This document shows, piece after piece, positions 8,553 to 14,522 of a DNA stretch of 53,830 nucleotides (positions are counted from its first letter, which is position 1; each line of letters begins with the position of its first letter). Below the pieces are notes generated by a model, which was not told the DNA's origin, ran no database searches, and saw only the letters and a program-made list of their open reading frames with translations. The stretch is from a virus: the IMG/VR virus record IMGVR_UViG_3300042295_001845, positions 1 through 53,830 of that record, one strand, 5' to 3'. The position numbers and the translations under genes are program-made.

Positions 8553-8838
8553 TTATCCAATTAAAAAAGCGGAGGACATGAATGTCGAGGAAGTTAGTAA
8601 ATGGATGGCACTTTGCAATGCATTGAAGTTTATAAATCATACAAGTCAATTAACAGGTGTTGAGGTAAAGGAAAAAGATATAGATTACAGAGAAATTCTT
8701 CATTACATAGATTCAGTTGGAGGTGACATTGAAACATGTTTGAAAAAAATGAAAGGAATACCGTTTAAGTATTCATTATCACTAGAATTAGAAGATTCTA
8801 TAGATTTTGCAGAAATAAATTACGAATACATAATTTAA
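8515..8838 (+). CDS. Unknown protein (107 aa)
   Basis: Overlaps the preceding gene by 38 nt if it starts at 8515. An alternative ATG at 8578 follows a GGAGG sequence but with only 2 nt spacing, so the start is uncertain. Acidic and helical. It is last in the rnh run, before a strong terminator. Confidence 0.6.
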   Translation: MNPKIQEFASQDNYPIKKAEDMNVEEVSKWMALCNALKFINHTSQLTGVEVKEKDIDYREILHYIDSVGGDIETCLKKMKGIPFKYSLSLELEDSIDFAEINYEYII

Positions 8839-8840
8839 AA

Positions 8841-8873
8841 AAAGACCCGGAAGAAAACTTCCGGGTCTTTTTT
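8841..8873. terminator. Bidirectional intrinsic terminator
   Basis: Stem AAAGACCCGGAAG / CTTCCGGGTCTTT with an AAAA loop and T-run. Confidence 0.9.
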
Positions 8874-8892
8874 ATTAAAAACCATTTCTTAT

Positions 8893-8900
8893 GATAAATA
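8893..8900 (+). promoter_or_regulatory. Late promoter-like GATAAATA before tail tube
   Basis: Lies 6 nt before the ATG at 8907, directly downstream of a terminator, so the tail-tube gene probably has its own late promoter. Confidence 0.6.
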
Positions 8901-8906
8901 ATTATT

Positions 8907-9575
8907 ATGGCACTAGGCAGTATTAAAAAAGCAATGCAAGTTTTTAGTCAACACGACTTCTCACGTAACTTCCAATTAAGACTTTTGGACATGAATAATG
9001 TTCCAGATTATGTTCGTAGAGAATTGATTGACCAAGAGGGACGGGTTTATATAACAAGTTCCAGCATTCCGGGTCGCAGTATTCAAAACATTGATATTCC
9101 TTATCAAGGTTTTAATTTTAAAGTTCCGGGTCAAGTAGCATATGACAACAATCCTTGGACATTAACTTTCCGCACAGCAGGAGACTTTCTTGCTCGTAAT
9201 GCTTTGGAACGTTGGAGCTTTGAGACTGCTAATGATGAAACAAGCTGTGGCAAGTTTAATCTTCCTTGCGAAAACACAAGTATTGATATTGCGGTTTTAT
9301 CACCAAAATGTCAAATTATTCGTGTTTACCGATTACATGGTGTTTATATTCAAAATGTTAGCGAAATCTCATACAATCAGGAAAGCGTAGATGGAACAAC
9401 CTTTACTGCGGCATTTCATTATCAATACTGGCGACCAGCACAAGGTTATGACACAGGAATTGTTGATTCTACAAATGTGAATAATAACCTAATTGATGAT
9501 GTGTTTTCAACTTACGAAAGTAAAATTCAACAAACAACAGGAGACTGTCCGCCAACTGGAATACCAAGATTATAA
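8907..9575 (+). CDS. 19: Tail tube protein (gp19-like)
   Basis: 222 aa. Features of T4 gp19-family tube proteins: an N-terminal F-S-R-N-F-Q-L-R strand, S-S-S-I-P-G-R, F-K-V-P-G-Q-V, W-T-L-T-F-R and a late Y-R-L-H-G-V-Y segment. It would polymerise into the inner tube of a contractile tail. A monocistronic unit between two terminators with a late box, as expected for an abundant late protein. The two Cys near residues 113 and 120 are unusual but not disqualifying. Confidence 0.8.
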   Translation: MALGSIKKAMQVFSQHDFSRNFQLRLLDMNNVPDYVRRELIDQEGRVYITSSSIPGRSIQNIDIPYQGFNFKVPGQVAYDNNPWTLTFRTAGDFLARNALERWSFETANDETSCGKFNLPCENTSIDIAVLSPKCQIIRVYRLHGVYIQNVSEISYNQESVDGTTFTAAFHYQYWRPAQGYDTGIVDSTNVNNNLIDDVFSTYESKIQQTTGDCPPTGIPRL

Positions 9576-9581
9576 AAAAAT

Positions 9582-9613
9582 AAAAAAGGGAGAATTTAAA
9601 TTCTCCCTTTTTT
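9582..9613. terminator. Bidirectional intrinsic terminator
   Basis: Perfect palindrome GGGAGAATTTAAATTCTCCC flanked by A-run and T-run; serves the converging gp19 and tilS units. Confidence 0.9.
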
Positions 9614-9617
9614 ATTT

Positions 9618-10253
9618 TTACTTTTTCAAATATTTCTTTTTTACAATTGTTTGTAGATTATAAAATTGTTTAACTTCTGGAATGATTTTATGACGAATCC
9701 AATTTCTTCGGTATTTTAATTCAACATTTGTTTCATCTTCAATTACATACTTTTCTAAATTATGATTTGAAATATATTTTAAAATTTGTTCTTTTGTTGA
9801 AATTAAAAAAGGACGAAAAACACAAAAACCCAAAAGTTTATATTCCGTTTCATTAGGAATTGGTAGATATTCCGGTGTTCCGTTAAAGCAGTTCATCAAG
9901 TAACTTTCTACGGCATCATCCAAGTGATGCCCTGTAATGACGTTTCCTTGCCCCCTGAACGACTGATACCGGAGGGTGCGTAGTTCTGCCTCACTATATG
10001 AAATCTCCTTCTCAGACGCTTCTCGCACGTTTACAGTCAGCGGAATATTATAATCACTGCAAAAAATTTCAGCATTCTTTTGCATGTCAAAATTTTGACT
10101 ACGAAGATTGTGATTATAATGAATTGCTGACAAATCTAATTTAGGATATTTCGTTTTTAGAAAATGAAGAATTGCAATGCTGTCTGCACCGCTACTAAGT
10201 GCAACAACTGCTTTTGGATAAACTTTCTTCAAAACATTGCTCATGAATCTCAT
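9618..10253 (-). CDS. tilS: tRNA(Ile)-lysidine synthase, catalytic N-terminal domain
   Basis: 211 aa from ATG 10253. PP-loop A-L-S-S-G-A-D-S, then H-Y-N-H-N-L-R, the TilS signature G-H-H-L-D-D-A-V-E-S-Y-L-M, and R-R-N-W-I-R-H-K-I-I-P at the end of the domain. TilS converts C34 of a CAU-anticodon tRNA-Ile to lysidine so that it reads AUA. The C-terminal domains of long bacterial TilS are absent. Two CAU tRNAs in this window (29046 and 33376) are candidate substrates. The -10 box ends 5 nt before this ATG. Confidence 0.88.
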   Translation of the reverse strand: MRFMSNVLKKVYPKAVVALSSGADSIAILHFLKTKYPKLDLSAIHYNHNLRSQNFDMQKNAEIFCSDYNIPLTVNVREASEKEISYSEAELRTLRYQSFRGQGNVITGHHLDDAVESYLMNCFNGTPEYLPIPNETEYKLLGFCVFRPFLISTKEQILKYISNHNLEKYVIEDETNVELKYRRNWIRHKIIPEVKQFYNLQTIVKKKYLKK

Positions 10254-10258
10254 AAAAC

Positions 10259-10286
10259 ATGCTACAAGATTCCTGAAAAATGTCAA
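10259..10286 (-). promoter_or_regulatory. Promoter abutting tilS ATG
   Basis: TTGACA-N16-TAGCAT; 5 nt from the -10 box to ATG 10253. An upstream in-frame ATG overlaps the -35 box, so it would not be transcribed from this promoter. Confidence 0.75.
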
Positions 10287-10287
10287 C

Positions 10288-10324
10288 AAAAAAAGCCCGC
10301 CATGTTTCCATGGCGGGCTTTTTT
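10288..10324. terminator. Bidirectional intrinsic terminator
   Basis: Stem AAGCCCGCCATG / CATGGCGGGCTT with a short loop and flanking A/T runs. Confidence 0.9.
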
Positions 10325-10338
10325 ATTATTGGTTAAAT

Positions 10339-10722
10339 TTAGAGGTATCGTTCAATATAACTTGCAATCCAATTGAATGACATTTTTTTATGGTTATTAA
10401 GGTGGTTAATCTTTTCAATAATTGGAGATTGACCACACAATTCCTTTGGAACAAAGTTCCAAGTATCATTGAGGTAATATTCATCTTCCAGCATATAGGC
10501 GGGAACACCAGAAGTTTTGAATGCTACTCCAATCGGAGAATATGAATCTGTGTGGGAGCAATAAAGTTTTCCTCCATGGTGACGGATATAATTCCCACTA
10601 CGAAGTGCATCCACCCAGCGTTTCTTGAATCCTGCACTGAGCTTAGGAAGAGTTTTAGTTTGTTTAGATTTAGAGTTCATCATAGTTGAATTTGTGGTAG
10701 ATTTAATAGTCATGCTGTACAT
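10339..10722 (-). CDS. Unknown protein (127 aa)
   Basis: A Lys/Thr-rich N-terminus, then F-K-K-R-W-V-D-A-L-R-S-G-N-Y and G-K-L-Y-C. The W-x-x-A-L-R-S-G-x-Y pattern recurs in small phage proteins of unknown function. TATATT ends 9 nt before the first ATG; an alternative in-frame ATG lies at 10713. Confidence 0.6.
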   Translation of the reverse strand: MYSMTIKSTTNSTMMNSKSKQTKTLPKLSAGFKKRWVDALRSGNYIRHHGGKLYCSHTDSYSPIGVAFKTSGVPAYMLEDEYYLNDTWNFVPKELCGQSPIIEKINHLNNHKKMSFNWIASYIERYL

Positions 10723-10731
10723 AAGAGTGAT

Positions 10732-10759
10732 AATATAAGTGATTTTAGGGTTTTGTCAA
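10732..10759 (-). promoter_or_regulatory. Sigma70-like promoter
   Basis: TTGACA-N16-TATATT upstream of the ATG at 10722. Confidence 0.7.
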
Positions 10760-10789
10760 AGTGATTTTTGCTTGTTTTTCGTAAATTTT

Positions 10790-11008
10790 TTAGGTCAACC
10801 GTTTCATTATTCGTCCTTTTTCCAAATCAATTGGACTCATTTCAATTTGAACATTGTCTGCTAATTCTAGTTTAACAAATCGTTTGCTCATTTTCCCACA
10901 TAAATAACACAAGATTTCTTTTTCAGTGTTTTTCAATAAAACACGATACATTGCATTTGGTAGAATTTTTGTAACACTACCTGTTACAGTTATTAGATCC
11001 TTTTTCAT
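10790..11008 (-). CDS. infA: Translation initiation factor IF-1 homologue
   Basis: 72 aa, exactly the size of bacterial IF-1. The OB-fold pattern aligns along its length: V-T-G-S-V-T-K-I-L-P-N-A-M-Y-R-V, then C-G-K-M-S-K-R-F-V-K-L, D-N-V-Q-I-E-M-S-P-I-D-L-E-K-G-R-I. IF-1 binds the ribosomal A site of the 30S subunit during initiation. The open frame continues upstream through tRNA-Leu, but ATG 11008 is the family start. Directly downstream of a tRNA block. A phage-borne IF-1 is unusual. Confidence 0.88.
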   Translation of the reverse strand: MKKDLITVTGSVTKILPNAMYRVLLKNTEKEILCYLCGKMSKRFVKLELADNVQIEMSPIDLEKGRIMKRLT

Positions 11009-11021
11009 TTTTAGTAAAAAT

Positions 11022-11106
11022 TGGTGGGTATAGTAGGACTTGAACCTACACGGCTTTCGCCACCAGCTTCTAAGGCTGGCGTGGCTACCAATTACACCAT
11101 ATACCC
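11022..11106 (-). tRNA. tRNA-Leu (TAG)
   Basis: Acceptor GGGTATA/TATACCC, anticodon loop CTTAGAA on CCAGC/GCTGG, long variable arm, encoded CCA. Confidence 0.93.
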
Positions 11107-11108
11107 AA

Positions 11109-11183
11109 TGGTCGGTCTTGAGAAAATCGAATTCCCATCTCAACGTTCGTAGCGTTGCGTACTATCCATTATACTAAAGACCG
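11109..11183 (-). tRNA. tRNA-Arg (ACG)
   Basis: Acceptor CGGTCTT/AAGACCG, anticodon loop CTACGAA on CAACG/CGTTG, T-loop TTCGATT, encoded CCA. Confidence 0.92.
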
Positions 11184-11186
11184 AAA

Positions 11187-11260
11187 TGGTATCCCGAATA
11201 GGAATCGAACCTATGACACAGACATGTAAAATCTGGGTTTTACCATTAAACTATCAAGAC
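11187..11260 (-). tRNA. tRNA-Val (TAC)
   Basis: Acceptor GTCTTGA/TCGGGAT (with G-U pairs), anticodon loop TTTACAT on CAGAT/GTCTG, T-arm ATAGG/CCTAT, encoded CCA. Confidence 0.9.
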
Positions 11261-11263
11261 AAA

Positions 11264-11352
11264 TGGTGGGAGAATCAAGAATCGAACTTGCTGCCGGACC
11301 ACCTTACAAATTGAGGCAATGGATTTACAGTCCACCGTAAGGAAATCCTCCC
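11264..11352 (-). tRNA. tRNA-Tyr (GTA)-like, no recognisable D-arm
   Basis: Acceptor GGGAGGA/TTCTCCC, T-arm GCAAG-TTCGATT-CTTGA and CCA are normal, and the Tyr-type loop CTGTAAA sits on GTGGA/TCCAT. Only about 10 nt (TTTCCTTACG) precede the anticodon stem where a D-arm should be, and 27 nt follow it. CCTTAC in the short 5' segment is complementary to GTAAGG in the long variable region. It is the only Tyr candidate in the window. Confidence 0.7.
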
Positions 11353-11354
11353 AG

Positions 11355-11386
11355 AAATATAAGAGTATTTTACTACTCTTATATTT
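11355..11386 (-). terminator. Intrinsic terminator after OMP gene
   Basis: Thirteen-base stem AAATATAAGAGTA / TACTCTTATATTT just beyond the OMP stop. Confidence 0.65.
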
Positions 11387-11395
11387 TATTACTTA

Positions 11396-11890
11396 TCAGA
11401 ACTTGAATCCGACTCCTGCACGAATACTGACCACACCATCAGATTCGCTATCTTCCACGGTAAACACATATGCAGCATCTGCAAATACATTAACAGTTTG
11501 AGATAGTGCAAGACTCACACCACCACCTGTTTTTACACCCCACTGGTCCGTTTCAAAATCGTATGCACCACCTGCAAGTGCATAAACGGAAACATTCTTA
11601 TAAACAGGAACATAATAAAGAAGATTGCCACCAAGGCTATAAACTTCATCTTCAAGAACTGAACCAACGAGTTCCGCCTTCAGATTTCCCACAACAGGAA
11701 CTTCAAGCGATACTCCACCGCCAACGGCTTCTTCACTATTGTCAAGAACAACACTTGCGAAAGCCTTTGCAGTAACTCCGAAACTAGTATCCTCAACCGG
11801 GGTTGGAGGGACAACAGTTGGAGTGCCTGCATTTACAGGAGCGACGAATGCTGCAAGAGCAACTACGATAGATGTAATCATGTTTTTCAT
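11396..11890 (-). CDS. Signal-peptide beta-barrel outer-membrane protein
   Basis: 164 aa. N-terminal signal peptide MKNMITSIVVALAAFVAPVNA, with a likely cleavage after A-N-A or just beyond, then a Pro/Thr spacer. The remainder alternates hydrophobic and polar residues in strand-turn repeats (V-Y-A-L-A-G-G-A-Y-D-F; V-N-V-F-A-D-A-A-Y-V-F-T) and ends G-V-G-F-K-F, a BAM-type terminal Phe signal. This fits a small 8-strand OmpA/OmpW-like barrel inserted in the host outer membrane, perhaps for superinfection exclusion or receptor masking. It has its own promoter and terminator. Confidence 0.78.
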   Translation of the reverse strand: MKNMITSIVVALAAFVAPVNAGTPTVVPPTPVEDTSFGVTAKAFASVVLDNSEEAVGGGVSLEVPVVGNLKAELVGSVLEDEVYSLGGNLLYYVPVYKNVSVYALAGGAYDFETDQWGVKTGGGVSLALSQTVNVFADAAYVFTVEDSESDGVVSIRAGVGFKF

Positions 11891-11934
11891 AATTTATTTT
11901 TTGTTTTGTTGTGGCTTTTAACTTCCACAAAATT

Positions 11935-11962
11935 ACTTTACTCAGAAAAGAAGCGTTGTCAA
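11935..11962 (-). promoter_or_regulatory. Sigma70-like promoter for OMP gene
   Basis: TTGACA-N16-TAAAGT. Unlike other promoters here it leaves a ~40-nt leader before ATG 11890. Confidence 0.75.
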
Positions 11963-11979
11963 GTAAATTTCTGAGAAAA

Positions 11980-12072
11980 TGGTATTTCCGGCTGGATTCG
12001 AACCAGCAAATTCGCGCTCTAGAAAAAATGTTTTACCAATGAAAGTTGTACTTTCAATTAAACTACAGAAAT
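11980..12072 (-). tRNA. Aberrant tRNA-like locus with D-loop hairpin insertion
   Basis: Acceptor ATTTCTG/CGGAAAT, T-arm GCTGG-TTCGAAT-CCAGC and CCA are normal. The D-arm GTTTAATT...GGTAAAAC is interrupted by about 18 nt that fold as GAAAGT-ACA-ACTTTC. The anticodon region (ATTTTTTCTAGAGCGCG) is the normal length but has no pairing stem; TCT (Arg) or CTA could be read. Pseudogene or divergent tRNA. Confidence 0.6.
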
Positions 12073-12077
12073 AAAAT

Positions 12078-12153
12078 TGGTGGTTCTGGCAGGATTTGAA
12101 CCTGCTACCCCTTCCTTATCAAGGAAACGCTCTACCGAGTGAGCTACAGAACC
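12078..12153 (-). tRNA. tRNA-Ile (GAT)
   Basis: Acceptor GGTTCTG/CAGAACC, anticodon loop TTGATAA on TTTCC/GGAAG, T-arm GCAGG/CCTGC, encoded CCA. Confidence 0.95.
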
Positions 12154-12169
12154 ATATTCAGACTATTTT

Positions 12170-12197
12170 AGTTTAACACATTTAATTGATATGTCAA
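12170..12197 (-). promoter_or_regulatory. Sigma70-like promoter for tRNA-Ile
   Basis: TTGACA-N16-TAAACT, 16 nt before the tRNA 5' end. Confidence 0.75.
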
Positions 12198-12198
12198 A

Positions 12199-12390
12199 TC
12201 ATTTAGTAAATTCTCTTATATCTTTAATTTCGTACCATTCATATCTTTGATCTTTTATCCAATACCATGTATCTATAATTAATACATCTTTTTCTGCTTT
12301 TTCACGGGTTTCATAAAATTCCTTCCAGCATCCTGATCCAGTTTCCGGTTCATAATAATGTCCCGCCATTAATAAAAAAGGTTTAGTCAT
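12199..12390 (-). CDS. Unknown protein (63 aa)
   Basis: MTKPFLLMAGHYYEPETGSG..., Trp/Tyr-rich and acidic, compact. I chose ATG 12390 over the upstream ATGs because the upstream residues look like spacer. Its stop overlaps the -35 side of the tRNA-Ile promoter region. Function unknown. Confidence 0.5.
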   Translation of the reverse strand: MTKPFLLMAGHYYEPETGSGCWKEFYETREKAEKDVLIIDTWYWIKDQRYEWYEIKDIREFTK

Positions 12391-12417
12391 GATATATACG
12401 ACCATTAGTTGCATAAT

Positions 12418-12654
12418 CTAAACTAAGCAGATTATTTTTTCAATACAAAAATAAAGTGTTATAATTTTCGAAGAATATAAAAAACTTGTTAAATTATTTC
12501 TAGAACATACAAACCATCCTCTAATAATTTTTGGTGATCCTTTTAAATTAACCAGTTTGTTATGGGCACAATATAAATCGCTTTCAATTTCTTTTGGAAG
12601 ATTTCCAACTAATGAAATTAATCCTTTGCTATTTAAGGCAGTGTATGTCGTCAT
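12418..12654 (-). CDS. Leucine-rich-repeat-like protein, copy 1 (78 aa)
   Basis: Contains about two repeats of the form D-L-Y-C-x-x-N-x-L-V-x-L-K-G-S-P-x-I-I-x-G. First of three consecutive paralogous genes on the minus strand (by coordinate). The repeat resembles short phage LRRs. Partner and role unknown. The third copy is longest; this one may be truncated. Confidence 0.6.
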   Translation of the reverse strand: MTTYTALNSKGLISLVGNLPKEIESDLYCAHNKLVNLKGSPKIIRGWFVCSRNNLTSFLYSSKIITLYFCIEKIICLV

Positions 12655-12656
12655 GA

Positions 12657-12953
12657 TTAATAATTTATAAACAACGGAAATGATGGATCGTCGCAACTGA
12701 GTTGTGGAATATAATCTAAACCTAATAAATTATTAGCATCAACATGTACGAGTTCTTTAACAATTTTCGGAAAATATAGTAAAGTAGTTAATTTGTTTAT
12801 GGAACATATAAAAGAACAACTGACGAAAATGGGTGATCCTTTTAAACTAGTTAGATTATTTTCCCAAAGATATAAATCACCTTCAATTTTTTTGGGAAAA
12901 ATTTCAATTAATGATATTAAATCTTTATTACTAAATTCATAAAATCCAGACAT
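12657..12953 (-). CDS. Leucine-rich-repeat-like protein, copy 2 (98 aa)
   Basis: Three or so repeats (G-D-L-Y-L-W-E-N-N-L-T-S-L-K-G-S-P...). Start at ATG 12953; the upstream frame overlaps the third copy. The alignment with copies 1 and 3 (D-L-I-S-L-I-E-I-F-P-K-K-I-E-G-D) shows recent tandem duplication. Confidence 0.6.
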   Translation of the reverse strand: MSGFYEFSNKDLISLIEIFPKKIEGDLYLWENNLTSLKGSPIFVSCSFICSINKLTTLLYFPKIVKELVHVDANNLLGLDYIPQLSCDDPSFPLFINY

Positions 12954-13341
12954 AAGAATAAAAGACTCTGGTATGAGTATAATCCAAAGTGAGTAAATGG
13001 TTTCGATCAGCAAATATCAATTGTTCATTGTTTTTCGGACTATAAATCATGCTTGTCAATTTATTAGATGCAATCCAAAATGAACGAGTATTTTTTGGTC
13101 CTTCTCTCAAAGAGGTTAATGAATTGTACTCACAATTATAAGTACCTTTCACAATTTTTGGACCGCCCTCTAAATTAGTCAATGTATTTCCGCAGCAATC
13201 AAAATCTCCAATAATAATTTCAGGACTATTCTCTAAACTGTATAATCTATTATAACCACAAGAGAAATTAAAAATTTCTTCTTCTGGACAAATTTCAGGC
13301 AACAGAACTAAACCTCTATGGTTATGATTTAGGCTTGTCAT
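12937..13341 (-). CDS. Leucine-rich-repeat-like protein, copy 3 (134 aa)
   Basis: Four or five repeats of roughly 21 residues with core N-x-L-T-S-L-x-x-G-P-K. Cys at the 'C-G-Y-N', 'C-C-G-N' and 'C-E-Y-N' positions is typical of phage LRRs. It overlaps copy 2 by 17 nt. Likely a protein-interaction solenoid; target unknown. Confidence 0.65.
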   Translation of the reverse strand: MTSLNHNHRGLVLLPEICPEEEIFNFSCGYNRLYSLENSPEIIIGDFDCCGNTLTNLEGGPKIVKGTYNCEYNSLTSLREGPKNTRSFWIASNKLTSMIYSPKNNEQLIFADRNHLLTLDYTHTRVFYSYVWIL

Positions 13342-13352
13342 AATTAAAATTT

Positions 13353-13706
13353 TTATCGTTTTGCCCGAAGTTTTTCTAGTTTTTCTAGTTTTTCTAGTTT
13401 TTTAATAGCATTGAGTCTTTGAGTTTCTTGGGATTTTTTATATATTTCGGCGCATTTTTCTTTATACGCTTCCATTTCCTTTAAATAGATTGCAAGTTCT
13501 TCGCTATATTTTAGATTCCGAATTTTTTTATGCTTATATTCTACTATTTTAACAGAATCAATAGGATCGCCATTATATTCCGTGATTACAATTTCACTAT
13601 ATTCTATGGGGATTTTATCATCAACTATTTCACCGCTGGAAATAGTTTTTTCAGATATTATTGTTGTCTCCCAAAAATATTCTTCAGGCTTTTTCGGCTT
13701 TTTCAT
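13353..13706 (-). CDS. Unknown coiled-coil protein (117 aa)
   Basis: N-terminal beta-type half, then a charged helix ending in the repeat KLEKLEKLEKLRAKR, encoded by three copies of a 9-bp unit (13370-13397). The repeat probably expands and contracts by slippage. Function unknown. Confidence 0.6.
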   Translation of the reverse strand: MKKPKKPEEYFWETTIISEKTISSGEIVDDKIPIEYSEIVITEYNGDPIDSVKIVEYKHKKIRNLKYSEELAIYLKEMEAYKEKCAEIYKKSQETQRLNAIKKLEKLEKLEKLRAKR

Positions 13707-13719
13707 TTTAATTAAAAAT

Positions 13720-13785
13720 TGGCGGCCCGTTAACTTTACTTAGGATTTGGACTCCTAAATATTCCGAAATTCTTGCTGACGGGCC
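13720..13785 (-). tRNA. tRNA-Trp (CCA)-like, no T-arm
   Basis: Acceptor GGCCCGT/ACGGGCC, discriminator G and CCA, and a perfect anticodon stem TAGGA/TCCTA with loop GTCCAAA. Between that stem and the acceptor are only 10 nt (AGTAAAGTTA), so there is no T-arm; the D side has no clear stem. Only 66 nt. A standard tRNA-Trp exists at 30967. Degenerate duplicate or functional minimal tRNA. Confidence 0.55.
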
Positions 13786-13843
13786 AAGCAACAAGAACAT
13801 GGGATTATCCCATACACGAAAATTATAAACAACATTTTAGAGA

Positions 13844-14062
13844 TTATATGATTGTTACCACGTTGTCTTCACGAAATGATTTTACTTTTTCGATAAAAAA
13901 ATCTTGTTTTTCCAAAACATTCTTATCTATTGTTGCACTAATAATTCCAATACTATACATAACACGATGAATAATTCCACCAAGAGACGCTATTTTGTCT
14001 GCTATTTCTACTATTTCCTGATGGTACTCAGGTTTTAGACTTATTAGATATCTTTTTTGCAT
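13844..14062 (-). CDS. Small protein, possibly I9-inhibitor-like fold (72 aa)
   Basis: MQKRYLISLKPEYHQEIVEI... G-G-I-I-H-R-V-M-Y-S-I-G-I-I-S-A-T-I-D... The beta-alpha-beta-beta-alpha-beta pattern with a central I-S-A-T-I-D strand recalls subtilisin propeptide/I9 inhibitors. This is a weak pattern match only. Confidence 0.5.
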   Translation of the reverse strand: MQKRYLISLKPEYHQEIVEIADKIASLGGIIHRVMYSIGIISATIDKNVLEKQDFFIEKVKSFREDNVVTII

Positions 14063-14068
14063 AAGAAA

Positions 14069-14518
14069 TTATAAATCCGCAAGCGATTTTGTAATCGCTT
14101 CAAGCTCCATTTCTCGGCGCTTTTCCGGACTAACCAAAACATCCAATTTCTTTTCCAAATCTTCAATTTCTTTCTTTTTGGAGGAAATTTGAAGTTGATT
14201 AACTCTTGTAGAGATATCACTCATCCAATCATCAAAAGAAAAATTATGCCAAAAAGGAAAACTTTTAGATACATTCAAAAGTTGATATGCCTTGTCAGTG
14301 TATTCTTTTTTAGAAATCAAGAATGCAGCAATATTAACTAGTGTTTGTAAATCATTACACACTTGAATATTAATTCGCTCAACGTTCTTTCCTTCTTCCT
14401 GATATGAGAAGGAAAGATGAGTTTTCCACTTTGGTTTTTCAGCAGAAAGGAGTGCTTTTTTCTTTTCTTGCAAAATTGCAAAAATTTGTTCGATTTTTTC
14501 GTCTGATGTTTTAGTCAT
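14069..14518 (-). CDS. Unknown protein with coiled-coil C-terminus (149 aa)
   Basis: A helical start (E-K-I-E-Q-I-F-A-I-L-Q-E-K-K-K), a central Trp/Phe-rich part, then a Lys/Glu-rich coiled coil (KKKEIEDLEKKLDVL). Packed between two genes with 4-6 nt spacing. No family recognised. Confidence 0.6.
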   Translation of the reverse strand: MTKTSDEKIEQIFAILQEKKKALLSAEKPKWKTHLSFSYQEEGKNVERINIQVCNDLQTLVNIAAFLISKKEYTDKAYQLLNVSKSFPFWHNFSFDDWMSDISTRVNQLQISSKKKEIEDLEKKLDVLVSPEKRREMELEAITKSLADL

Positions 14519-14522
14519 AAAA

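Noticed and set aside
10790-11143. Longer 117-aa version of the IF-1-like gene
   Set aside because: The extra 45 codons are the tRNA-Leu gene read through; the IF-1 family start is the ATG at 11008.
11980-12072. Amber-suppressor tRNA (CTA)
   Set aside because: CTA occurs in the region, but no anticodon stem supports it, and I saw no sign of in-frame TAG recoding in the genes.
13370-13397. Short repeats as a CRISPR array
   Set aside because: They are contiguous 9-bp coding repeats (KLE) with no spacers.
13720-13785. Plus-strand tRNA-Pro (TGG) reading of the same locus
   Set aside because: The hairpin can be read on both strands, but CCA, discriminator G and the orientation of neighbouring tRNAs favour the minus strand.
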